Shown here one piece after another: positions 33,746 to 40,937 of a DNA stretch of 64,000 nt. Both the position numbers and the translations under genes were made by a program. The stretch's first letter is position 1; each line of letters starts with the position of its first letter. The notes beneath the pieces were generated by a model that saw only the letters and a program-made list of their open reading frames with translations, ran no database searches and was not told the DNA's origin. Source of the DNA: Neobacillus sp. FSL H8-0543. Its GTDB lineage: Bacteria > Bacillota > Bacilli > Bacillales > Cytobacillaceae. The stretch covers positions 1,738,501 to 1,802,500 of the forward strand of contig NZ_CP151943.1 of the NCBI RefSeq assembly GCF_038592905.1. The letters run 5' to 3'.

Positions 33746-33960
33746 CACTTTTCTCCAACATCCCCCAGCAATCTTCCCATTTTGATAATGAATTTTCTCC
33801 CTTTATCGGAGGACTGCTTGATACCTGGCAGTTTTCAGAGGAAATTGACGATGAAAAGTCCCTTTCTGTTTAAAGGAATTAGCGGACTTCCTCGTGAATT
33901 ATACCTATACAGGGAATAGAATCCCCTGCACCATTTTTGGAAAGGTTGTGAGATGATAGT

Positions 33961-34254
33961 ATGAATTTCTTTAAGCTACATCGAAAGGTTCCTGTCCAGT
34001 CCAACAAATCCGATAGTGATGAAACAATGGAGCCCATCCAGCGGATCCGCCCCAGAGTAAAAATTATGACCAGGTTCAAAACCACCGAAAAAGTGATGAG
34101 TGTGTCCAACAGGCTGGCTTTACAATGCAGCTTGATCGCAAAAGAAGGAAAGCGAGTTTCTAGTTTAATCCGAATACAAATCGAGGAAACGAAGAGAAAA
34201 GTTAGAGTCCAATCCCCTGCGGCATTGCAATTCATCGGTCCAGGTGATCATTAA
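33961..34254 (+). CDS. Possible small basic protein, unknown
   Basis: 97 residues, very basic (many Lys/Arg), no membrane segment or known motif. GGAAAGGTTGTGAG lies upstream at loose spacing. The codon use is plausible but not compelling. A strong terminator follows at 34354, which supports a real transcript. It may be a genuine orphan or a spurious frame. Confidence 0.35.
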   Translation: MNFFKLHRKVPVQSNKSDSDETMEPIQRIRPRVKIMTRFKTTEKVMSVSNRLALQCSLIAKEGKRVSSLIRIQIEETKRKVRVQSPAALQFIGPGDH

Positions 34255-34353
34255 GCAACTTAAATCGGGAAAGGAGGGATAACCAGCGAACCAGTAACAA
34301 AAAAATTAAATAATCAATGAAAAAATTAACATATATTATCCTGTAGACAGCTA

Positions 34354-34393
34354 CTCAAGAAAGCGCTCCCTGGGCCCGGAAGCGCTTTTTGAG
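34354..34393 (+). terminator. Terminator before the 52-bp array
   Basis: CTCAA plus AAAGCGCT (34360-34367) pair with AGCGCTTT (34381-34388) and TTGAG, loop GGGCC-rich, then T-rich sequence. Confidence 0.75.
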
Positions 34394-34450
34394 TTGTTCT
34401 GCAACAGCCTCCAGATACTCTATTTACAAAAGAGCAAAGGGAATGGACAC

Positions 34451-35084
34451 TATGAAGGGTGGGTTCATTAAACCCGTTTAGGCGCAGGTAGGGAAAATGG
34501 AGAGGCGGTCCTCATGAAGGGTTCATGAAGCCTGTTTAGGTAAGAAAAATGAAAAAGTTGTCCTCATGAAGGGTTCATGAAGCACATTTAGGTAAGAAAA
34601 ATGAAAAAGTTGTCCTCATGAAGGGTTCATGAAGCCTGTTTAAGTAAGAAAAATGAAAAAGTTGTCCTCATGAAGGGTTCATAAAGCCCATTCAGGTAAG
34701 AAAAATGAAAAAGTTGTCCTCATGAAGGGTTCATGAAGCCTGTTTAGGTAAGGAAAATGAAAAAGTTGTCCTCATGAAGGGTTCATGAAGCCCATTCAGG
34801 TAAGAAAAATGAAAAAGTTGTCCTCATGAAGGGTTCATGAAGCCTGTTTAGGTAAGGAAAATGAAAAAGTTGTCCTCATGAAGGGTTCATGAAGCCCATT
34901 TAGGTAAGAAAAATGAAAAAGTTGTCCTCATGAAGGGTTCATGAAGCCCATTTAGGTAAGGAAAATGAAAAAGTTGTCCTCATGAAGGGTTCATGAAGCC
35001 CATTTAGGTAAGAAAAATGAAAAAGTTGTCCTCATGAAGGGTTCATGAAGCTCGTTTAGGTAGGAAAAATGGAGGAGCGGTCAC
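34451..35084. repeat. Tandem array of 52-bp units (11 copies plus one degenerate)
   Basis: Regular units start at 34513, 34565, 34617, 34669, 34721, 34773, 34825, 34877, 34929, 34981 and 35033, each opening with CATGAAGGGTTCATGAAG and continuing TTTAGGTAAG(A/G)AAAATG AAAAAGTTGTCCT. A degenerate unit lies at 34451-34512. Units 4-7 alternate in type, giving a 104-bp higher-order pattern. The array carries no long reading frame (52 is not a multiple of 3) and is bounded by terminators on both sides. Confidence 0.95.
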
Positions 35085-35108
35085 TAACCGCCCTTTGCTT
35101 CCAAAACA

Positions 35109-35135
35109 AAAGGTGCGCCAATTGGCAGCACCTTT
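35109..35135 (-). terminator. Terminator of the DUF5667 protein gene
   Basis: AAAGGTGC (35109-35116), inner GCCAATTGGC, GCACCTTT (35128-35135), with T-rich sequence on the minus strand. Confidence 0.75.
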
Positions 35136-35144
35136 ACCTTTTTA

Positions 35145-36401
35145 CTACTTATTATTTCCTTGCTTTTCTTCTGCCTTCCCAGCTGCTTTACCCTGCTTTT
35201 TTTCTGCTTTTTCAGCTGCTTTAACCTGCTTTTCTTCTGCTTTGCCAGCTGCTTTAACCTGCTTTTCTTCTGCCTTTTCAGCTGCTTTAACCTGCTTTTC
35301 TTCTGCTTTTTCAGCTGCTTTAACCTGCTTTACTTCTGCCTTTTGGTTCTTTTTCTCTTGTTCATTAGCAGCATCTTCAGATTCCTCAGCTGATTCATTG
35401 TTTATATCTTCAACATTCCCTGCTTCTTCTTCTTCAATCTTTTGCTCTTTGTTGTTTAATTCTTCTTCTAGCTTGGTCATTTCATGGTTTGCTTCCTCTT
35501 CAGAAATCTGTCCGCTAGCAACCTTTTCTTCAATCTTACTCATTTTTTTTGCGAATTTTGAATTTTCCTTTTCAAACTTTCTTTCTAGTTTTGCAAATGA
35601 TTTTTGAATATTTTTCATAATGGCTTCTTGCGCCCTTGGGTTTTCAATTTTTCCTAAAACTACTAATAATGAATCAATGTTATTAGCAAGCTTGCTTTCT
35701 ACTAATTCTTCTGTTTCATTTATTTCTTCTGTTCCTTCTGTTGTATCAGATTCAATTGCTTCTGTTTCACCGCTTGTTTCCTCTTCAGTTTCGGGTAATG
35801 ATTCCCCTACAAGTTCCTGTGTCTGAATGGCTTCCTTAAGAAGTGTCTCTGCTTCTTCCGTTTTTCCATCTGCAAGTAAAGCATTGGCTTCTGCAATCCG
35901 TTCAGCCGCAAAACCAGCTAATAACTGCGCCTCTTTATAGTCATCAAATGTTACTGCAAGCCGAATACTTTCAGCCATCTTTTTAACAAAATAAAAGAAA
36001 TCACCAGGGATTAAAGAAGGTTCTTCTAGTTCCACTTCTATTTGGCCATCTTCAGAAATTGGTTCTTCTGATCCTGCTTCTGTTTCTTCTTGAGCAATTG
36101 GTTCCTCTGATCCTTCTACTGTTTCTTCTCCAGCAATTGGTTCCTCTGATCCTTCTACTGTTTCTTCTCCAGCAATTGGTTCTTCTGATCCTGCTTCTGT
36201 TTCTTCTCCAACGATTGGTTGTTCTGATCCTGCTTCTGTTTCTTCTCCAGCAATTGGTTGTTCTGTTGTCGTTACAGTTTCTACTTCTACCTCAATTATT
36301 TCAGAATCATTTTCATTGGCAAAAACATTTCCTATTCCAGATGAAAAAATTAGAGTTGAGGTTAAAATACTGCTTGTTACCAACTTAGTAAGTTTATTCA
36401 T
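35145..36401 (-). CDS. Secreted DUF5667 protein with two sets of internal repeats
   Basis: 418 residues. A signal peptide (residues 1-29, LTSTLIFSSGIGNVFA) is followed by acidic repeats of 13 residues (GSEEPIAGEETVE, about 48-115, encoded by 39-bp repeats at 36055-36260). A DUF5667 domain (about 133-205, GDFFYFVKKMAESIRLAVTF) comes next, then a helical charged region, and a C-terminal set of 11-residue Lys/Ala/Glu repeats (KAAEKAEEKQV, about 350-410). DUF5667 is found in cell-surface proteins with unknown role; the Lys-rich end could bind the wall, DNA or teichoic acids. Repeat number is likely to vary between strains. RBS AAAAGGGG precedes the ATG. Confidence 0.75.
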   Translation of the reverse strand: MNKLTKLVTSSILTSTLIFSSGIGNVFANENDSEIIEVEVETVTTTEQPIAGEETEAGSEQPIVGEETEAGSEEPIAGEETVEGSEEPIAGEETVEGSEEPIAQEETEAGSEEPISEDGQIEVELEEPSLIPGDFFYFVKKMAESIRLAVTFDDYKEAQLLAGFAAERIAEANALLADGKTEEAETLLKEAIQTQELVGESLPETEEETSGETEAIESDTTEGTEEINETEELVESKLANNIDSLLVVLGKIENPRAQEAIMKNIQKSFAKLERKFEKENSKFAKKMSKIEEKVASGQISEEEANHEMTKLEEELNNKEQKIEEEEAGNVEDINNESAEESEDAANEQEKKNQKAEVKQVKAAEKAEEKQVKAAEKAEEKQVKAAGKAEEKQVKAAEKAEKKQGKAAGKAEEKQGNNK

Positions 36402-36568
36402 ATCAAATCATTGCCCCTTTTAATGTTATTGTTGATTACTTCAGAATGTTCGTTAAATAAATAGAAATTATGTTGGTAGTAGATTTACTATTTTATATGA
36501 AGCAGGAGAATCACCCCAGTGCATCGAATAATGATTAAAAGAATAACTACTGAGGGGTGTATGAATCT

Positions 36569-36946
36569 TTGGAAACAACTATGATTCAAAAAGTAGGACA
36601 AATTGCTGTTCCAGTTAAGAATTTGGATACGGCCATTGATTTTTATAAAGAAAAGTTAGGTTTACCTCTTCTATTTAATATAAATAATCTAGCATTCTTT
36701 GAATGTAATGGCCTTCGCCTCCTTCTAAGCGTTCCTGAAAGTGAGGATTTTGCTAATGCAAGCTCCGTCATTTATTTTCAAGTGAGTGATATTAATAAAA
36801 GTTATCAGGAGCTAGCAGAAAAAGGCGTCCACTTCATAGATGAACCGCATCTGATAGCAAAAATGGGCCAAACTGAAACATGGATGGCATTTTTTAAAGA
36901 TACGGAAGAGAATACTCACGCATTAATGAGCGAAATTCAAGTTTAA
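36569..36946 (+). CDS. VOC-family (glyoxalase-like) protein
   Basis: About 125 residues, a single vicinal-oxygen-chelate domain. It shows the N-terminal QIAVPVKNLDTAIDFYKEKLGL and C-terminal TWMAFFKDTEENTHALMSE typical of the family, made of two beta-alpha-beta-beta-beta units. Likely a metal-dependent lyase, dioxygenase or antibiotic-resistance-like protein, substrate unknown. The start is probably TTG 36569 with GAGGGGTG 9 bases upstream; an in-frame ATG lies four codons later. The gene is followed within 17 bases by an acetyltransferase gene and may form an operon with it. Confidence 0.75.
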   Translation: METTMIQKVGQIAVPVKNLDTAIDFYKEKLGLPLLFNINNLAFFECNGLRLLLSVPESEDFANASSVIYFQVSDINKSYQELAEKGVHFIDEPHLIAKMGQTETWMAFFKDTEENTHALMSEIQV

Positions 36947-36963
36947 TTTTTTCAGGAGGACCT

Positions 36964-37827
36964 ATGTCTACATACGAGTTTATTAAAGATTATAAAAACA
37001 ATGACCAATATCGGTTGTCCTTTAACAATCTAGCTAAAGAGACTTTTGGCATTGACTTCGAAACCTGGTATCAGCAGGGGCATTGGAATGAAAATTACAT
37101 CTGCTATAGCTACCTAAAGGATGAAAGCGTCATTTCAAACGTTTCCCTCAATACAATGGAGCTTATTACTTATGGAAAAAGACAGAAAGCCATTCAAATT
37201 GGAACGGTGATGACTGATCCGTCCTACAGAAGGCAAGGTTTGGCGCAAAAGCTGATGAACAAGGTATTGGAGGACTATGACCCTACCTATGAATTATACT
37301 TTTTAGCAGCTGATAAGGAGGCAATCCCTCTCTATGAGAAATGCGGGTTCAAACTAAATGCTGAAAATCAGTACATGATTGATTTAACAGGTTACAATAA
37401 AATAACCGAACCACTAAAACCCGTAGAAATTTCACCAAAAAGCATACTGGAAATCAAAAAACAATCGCAACCTCTCTCTACTGTTTTATCGGCGACTGGC
37501 GATGAGCATGTTCTCATGTTTTATTATACCTTAGGGTTTAATCACTCAATCTATCAACCACAGCCGGATGTCACAGCTATTTTTGAAATTGAGGAAGATA
37601 CATTGCATTTATATGAAATCCTCTCACCAAGGAAAGTAGACTTACAGGAACTTATCGAAAAAATAAGCCCGATTGGTGTAAATAAGGTTTGCTGTCATTT
37701 TACACCTGACCAGCCAATCAAAAATCTGCATGCATCGATCGATACCTCAAGCAATTGGATGCTGCGAACAACATCTAATAACAGCTTTCCCAAATTGGCT
37801 CGATATCCAAAAATAGCGCAAACTTAA
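36964..37827 (+). CDS. Two-part GNAT acetyltransferase
   Basis: 287 residues. The N-terminal GNAT domain (about 1-135) shows VMTDPSYRRQGLAQKLMNKVLEDY with the acetyl-CoA loop RRQGLA, and EAIPLYEKCGFKLN with the conserved Tyr-Gly-Phe strand. The C-terminal part (150-287) resembles the second, degenerate domain of Eis-like or ribosomal-type dual GNATs. RBS TCAGGAGG. Substrate unknown. Confidence 0.75.
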   Translation: MSTYEFIKDYKNNDQYRLSFNNLAKETFGIDFETWYQQGHWNENYICYSYLKDESVISNVSLNTMELITYGKRQKAIQIGTVMTDPSYRRQGLAQKLMNKVLEDYDPTYELYFLAADKEAIPLYEKCGFKLNAENQYMIDLTGYNKITEPLKPVEISPKSILEIKKQSQPLSTVLSATGDEHVLMFYYTLGFNHSIYQPQPDVTAIFEIEEDTLHLYEILSPRKVDLQELIEKISPIGVNKVCCHFTPDQPIKNLHASIDTSSNWMLRTTSNNSFPKLARYPKIAQT

Positions 37828-37833
37828 AGAGCT

Positions 37834-37889
37834 AGGGGCTGGTTCTAGTGGCACATTCGAAGTCCTATGATGCACAAGACCTGGCCCCT
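37834..37889. terminator. Shared terminator between convergent genes
   Basis: AGGGGC (37834-37839) pairs with GCCCCT (37884-37889) and inner GGTTCT partly pairs with AGACC, followed by TTTTTG on the plus strand. Confidence 0.5.
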
Positions 37890-37897
37890 TTTTGCTT

Positions 37898-38245
37898 TTA
37901 CTTGCCAATAGCTTCGATGACCTCCCAATCAACCTCTCCATTTAGTTCATTAAATAGATTCTCCAATAGAAGAAACGCCTGTTGGTCCATCCCTCCATCA
38001 TATCCCACTAAAGCAAGATACTGATTTTTAAAATAAACAAACCAATAGTACTGGCTGTATAGAATCTCTTCGTAAGTAAATGGAAAATGAGCGATAATCT
38101 CTTCGGCATACTGCTGTAAAAATAAATAGTATTTAAGTAATTGGGATAAACTATCATCCTCAATTTTTATTATATTAGATTCATTTAAATTGGGACGTAA
38201 TGTCTCAAACATATTTTCAATATCTTCCATAGTAGCTATATTCAT
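37898..38245 (-). CDS. Hypothetical soluble protein, unknown family
   Basis: 115 residues, acidic, aromatic-rich (YYLFLQQYAEEIIAHFPF, YSQYYWFVYFKNQYLALV), no signal or membrane segment. GGAAGGAGC precedes the ATG by 7 bases. I do not recognise the family. Confidence 0.5.
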   Translation of the reverse strand: MNIATMEDIENMFETLRPNLNESNIIKIEDDSLSQLLKYYLFLQQYAEEIIAHFPFTYEEILYSQYYWFVYFKNQYLALVGYDGGMDQQAFLLLENLFNELNGEVDWEVIEAIGK

Positions 38246-38340
38246 TTAGAGCTCCTTCCATGAACCAAAGAACGGTTCACTTTTGGTAGCATAAATTCGA
38301 CATTCATTCTAAAATCCCCTGCTTGCCGATAAAAATAGGC

Positions 38341-38374
38341 TTGGGTTACTTCCACCTTAATGTGGAGAACCCAA
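38341..38374 (-). terminator. Terminator of the tapA-sipW-tasA-like operon
   Basis: TTGGGTT/AACCCAA with an inner CCAC/GTGG stem, followed on the minus strand by TATTTTTATC. Confidence 0.6.
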
Positions 38375-38484
38375 ACCTAGCAATTTATAAAGCTTTGCAT
38401 TTTCTATTAAGAGGTATGTAAACCGTCCTATAATTTCAGAGTTCTTCAATTCGATTTAAAACCTGTACCTCTTAAATTCATTAA

Positions 38485-39045
38485 TCAATTCCAATTTTGT
38501 ACTGCATCACCTGGATCAATCACACCATTATCATTTGCATCTCCATTATTCCGTGATTGTACCGCTTTAACAAATATTTCAATATAGCCATCCGTTGCTC
38601 GTTGATAATGATTAGGTGCATTTTTAGGGAATGAATAGGTTAAATCTAATGTTGCCGTCTCACCTGGTTTTAATAGTTTTACTGCATTATCATAGGTAAC
38701 TTTTAAAGGTGTATCATAACCTTCAAATGCCTCAAATAATTCACCCTGGATTGTTCCATTGGATTGATCCTGATCAAACGCAATCCAAGCATTCAAGTTC
38801 CCATCATTTTTTACCTCAACTTTCACTGTTTCAGAATCTCCTGGTGCTAAATTTTTCATGTGGAGTGATTGTCCAAAGGCTTCTGCTCCATCAGCAGGAT
38901 TAATTTCTAATTTTCCTGGTTTAAAATTATTACCCGATTCAAATGGTGCCTCACCAGTCCACAAGGCAAATGTTCCTGCACTGATTAATGCTGCTCCCAT
39001 AGCTGCAGTTAGTAAAAATGCCCCCATTTTTCTCTTTAAACTCAT
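38485..39045 (-). CDS. tasA: TasA/camelysin-type matrix protein with a C-terminal calcium-loop-like motif
   Basis: 186 residues. The signal peptide (1-27, FLLTAAMGAALISAGTFA) ends in FALW, a SipW-type cleavage region. The mature part is the beta-sandwich shared by TasA (biofilm amyloid) and camelysin (CalY): FESGNNFKPGKLEINP, LAPGDSETVKVEVKNDGNLNAW, and LKPGETATLDLTYSFP. The final segment GDANDNGVIDPGDAV has the DxNxNGxxD spacing of an EF-hand/dockerin-type loop, which is unusual for TasA and may bind calcium. It is third in a tapA-sipW-tasA-like order, so SipW is its likely processing enzyme. The secreted product is predicted to form extracellular fibres. Confidence 0.8.
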   Translation of the reverse strand: MSLKRKMGAFLLTAAMGAALISAGTFALWTGEAPFESGNNFKPGKLEINPADGAEAFGQSLHMKNLAPGDSETVKVEVKNDGNLNAWIAFDQDQSNGTIQGELFEAFEGYDTPLKVTYDNAVKLLKPGETATLDLTYSFPKNAPNHYQRATDGYIEIFVKAVQSRNNGDANDNGVIDPGDAVQNWN

Positions 39046-39123
39046 CTTCCTAGCCTCCCTTTTTTCTTTTATCCAGATATGTATAAGGATAAAGGATATT
39101 ATGTGAACTCCGTTTTCGGAGAT

Positions 39124-39687
39124 TCAACCAGTTGGATTTGCCTCTTTTGGATCTATTTTTGAAATAGCTCTCCAGAAGCTAAATACGGACCACAGTATCA
39201 TTAGAGCTCCTGGGACGATTAGTAGAAAAATGGCACCATTGGTTGATTGGATAAAAGCCAGTAACATTCCCACAAACGGAATAGTGAAACCGCTATATTC
39301 CCCAACTATATTTTTAGCAATGACAGCAGTTCGGTCTTTTGCGTCGTTGCTATCACCCTTTGTTATATACCGAACAGAATCCTTTTCTTTTTGGATTTCA
39401 ACAATTCTATGTGTAATTAATGTGTTAGGATTATCCGCTGCCTTGAAAGTGACCACATCACCCTTTTGAAAACTTGTCTTATTGGAAACTGGCTTTACGG
39501 CGATAATTGAACCAGTCTTTATAGCTGGCTCCATTGAACCTGATAAAACAGTCATCATCTCATAGCCGAAAACTTTTGGCGTACCACCATTTATTTTTGT
39601 GGATATCACTGTAATAACCATGCAAATTAACAACCCATAGATAATGATTGAAGAAATTCTACCCGCCCATTTTATAAAAATTTTCAT
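39124..39687 (-). CDS. sipW: ER-type signal peptidase SipW
   Basis: 187 residues, one N-terminal and one or two C-terminal membrane segments. Catalytic Ser is in LSGSMEPAI (near 51). The general base is His in TLITHRIVEI (near 91), as in eukaryote-type signal peptidases, not the Lys of typical bacterial ones. GDSNDAKD (near 112) is box E. SipW processes TapA and TasA for matrix fibre formation in Bacillus. It lies between tapA and tasA on the same strand. Confidence 0.9.
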   Translation of the reverse strand: MKIFIKWAGRISSIIIYGLLICMVITVISTKINGGTPKVFGYEMMTVLSGSMEPAIKTGSIIAVKPVSNKTSFQKGDVVTFKAADNPNTLITHRIVEIQKEKDSVRYITKGDSNDAKDRTAVIAKNIVGEYSGFTIPFVGMLLAFIQSTNGAIFLLIVPGALMILWSVFSFWRAISKIDPKEANPTG

Positions 39688-39750
39688 TCTTTCACCTACT
39701 CTAGTTTTTTTGACTTACTAGTTTGCTTGATTAATAATCTTTACCGTCTT

Positions 39751-40293
39751 TTAATGATTAACATTGATTTTTTTACTAACAGTTACTGGTGACCCTTCTA
39801 TTATCAAATCCATTCCTATAGGCTTTTCATGATTCTGGAATGCAACAAACATATAAAAACCCTTCTTTTGCGGAATATGTGTAAGCCTGATTGGGTCATC
39901 AGTGGCTGCCATTCTAGGAATTACCCCTTGAAAAACTAGTTCGCCAGTTTCTCCACGGGGACTTACAGGGTTTCCATTCTGACTATAATAAACGTAATAT
40001 TTCGAGTCTCGAATCATATCTTCTGGTCCCTCATTTTTTATGTATGCATTGATTTCATTTGTATCTTTACCAGTGCTTGTAAATGTTAATGAACTATTAT
40101 CAAACCAGCTTCCTGTTTCTAAACTAACTTTGACCTTTGTTTGATCTGTAAAAAGCGCATGTGTTCCATTTAAAGGTATGTTCAGGGATGCAATGATAAA
40201 TAAATTCCAAGTAAGTCCAATAACCAAAAGAACAATGAAGCTTTTATATTTTGCATTCAGCTTCCATAATTTTAAAGATCCGATTGTTCTCAC
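39751..40293 (-). CDS. tapA: TapA-like fibre assembly/anchoring protein
   Basis: 180 residues, shorter than the 253 residues of Bacillus subtilis TapA. An N-terminal hydrophobic segment (SFIVLLVIGLTWNLFIIASL, about 18-37) leads to a secreted beta-rich region with THALFTDQTKVKVSLETGSW, FTSTGKD and NAYIKNEGPEDM, as in the YqxM/TapA family that precedes SipW. The C-terminal extension of Bacillus subtilis TapA is missing, so anchoring may differ. First gene of the operon. Two opposite GTTCTTT boxes lie about 80 and 165 bases upstream. Confidence 0.75.
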   Translation of the reverse strand: MRTIGSLKLWKLNAKYKSFIVLLVIGLTWNLFIIASLNIPLNGTHALFTDQTKVKVSLETGSWFDNSSLTFTSTGKDTNEINAYIKNEGPEDMIRDSKYYVYYSQNGNPVSPRGETGELVFQGVIPRMAATDDPIRLTHIPQKKGFYMFVAFQNHEKPIGMDLIIEGSPVTVSKKINVNH

Positions 40294-40369
40294 TCCTTCA
40301 TAATCGGTTAGTTTAATACGATATTGAGAACGACAGTTAAGTAATCAACCTAAAGATTTAGGGAGTTAT

Positions 40370-40376
40370 GTTCTTT
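40370..40376. promoter_or_regulatory. Candidate SinR box 1
   Basis: GTTCTTT on the plus strand matches the SinR half-site GTTCTYT. About 80 bases upstream of tapA. Confidence 0.35.
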
Positions 40377-40452
40377 ATATTGAACACGTAATTCTAGTAT
40401 AGGTCAAAATAATTATCTTGAAAAACTCCAAATAAAGCCAAATCACTCCAAT

Positions 40453-40459
40453 AAAGAAC
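40453..40459. promoter_or_regulatory. Candidate SinR box 2
   Basis: AAAGAAC, the reverse complement of GTTCTTT, 76 bases from box 1; oppositely oriented pairs are typical for SinR. Confidence 0.35.
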
Positions 40460-40599
40460 GAAAATCGTCCTTTTTAAAGGATTTTCTCGTATTTCCTCTC
40501 TTTTTTATTAAAACCAACTGTTCACTATAATGAATTAATCATTAACAAATGAAACAGTTGAAACCTGCTTCCCTTTTGGACGATTAAATGGAGACCAAC

Positions 40600-40745
40600 G
40601 CTTTCTATTCACACAGGGAACGGGGACGGTTCCACTGGCTCCTTCATTCAGCTAAACCCAAACAGGAGAACGGTCCCGCACTCTTCTTCTGCTTGTCCTG
40701 CACTCAAAAAAACCAGGTGAACTGTAGCTCTGGTTCTGGTTTACC
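40600..40745. repeat. Family B repeat, copy 1
   Basis: A module CCCAAACAGGAGAACGGTCC followed by CTTCTTCTGC...TGCACT, an A-run, then ACCAGGTGAACTG and CTCTGGTT. Lies upstream of the old-yellow-enzyme gene. Confidence 0.65.
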
Positions 40746-40937
40746 AACACCTCCACCTTTTAAACCTTGCGAATCTAGATAAGAAAGATATGTGAAAGAA
40801 CGCTCAAAGGCAAGCAAATTTGGAAGGATATGTACTAAAATAAAGAGGTATTCAACATAAATAAACGGAATATATTGGGCAGTCTTATAAAAGGTTATAT
40901 ACTTATGCTCACTATTTCACAAACTGGAGGTTTATTA

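Larger units (their letters stand above)
40294..40937. other. Divergent region between tapA and the enoate-reductase-like gene
   Basis: No gene seen. Holds the two SinR-type boxes, likely promoters of tapA and of the reductase gene, and a family B repeat. Confidence 0.5.

Noticed and set aside
33879..34235. 118-residue minus-strand frame
   Set aside because: It overlaps the basic ORF antisense, has no ribosome site and shows no family features.
34360..34388. cre site (GAAAGCGCT)
   Set aside because: It is the stem of a terminator hairpin rather than an isolated catabolite element.
34451..35084. CRISPR array
   Set aside because: Repeats are contiguous 52-bp units without unique spacers, and no cas genes are near.
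35095..35607. Plus-strand frame rich in Phe/Cys/Ser opposite the DUF5667 gene
   Set aside because: A shadow of the Lys/Ala/Glu repeats on the other strand.
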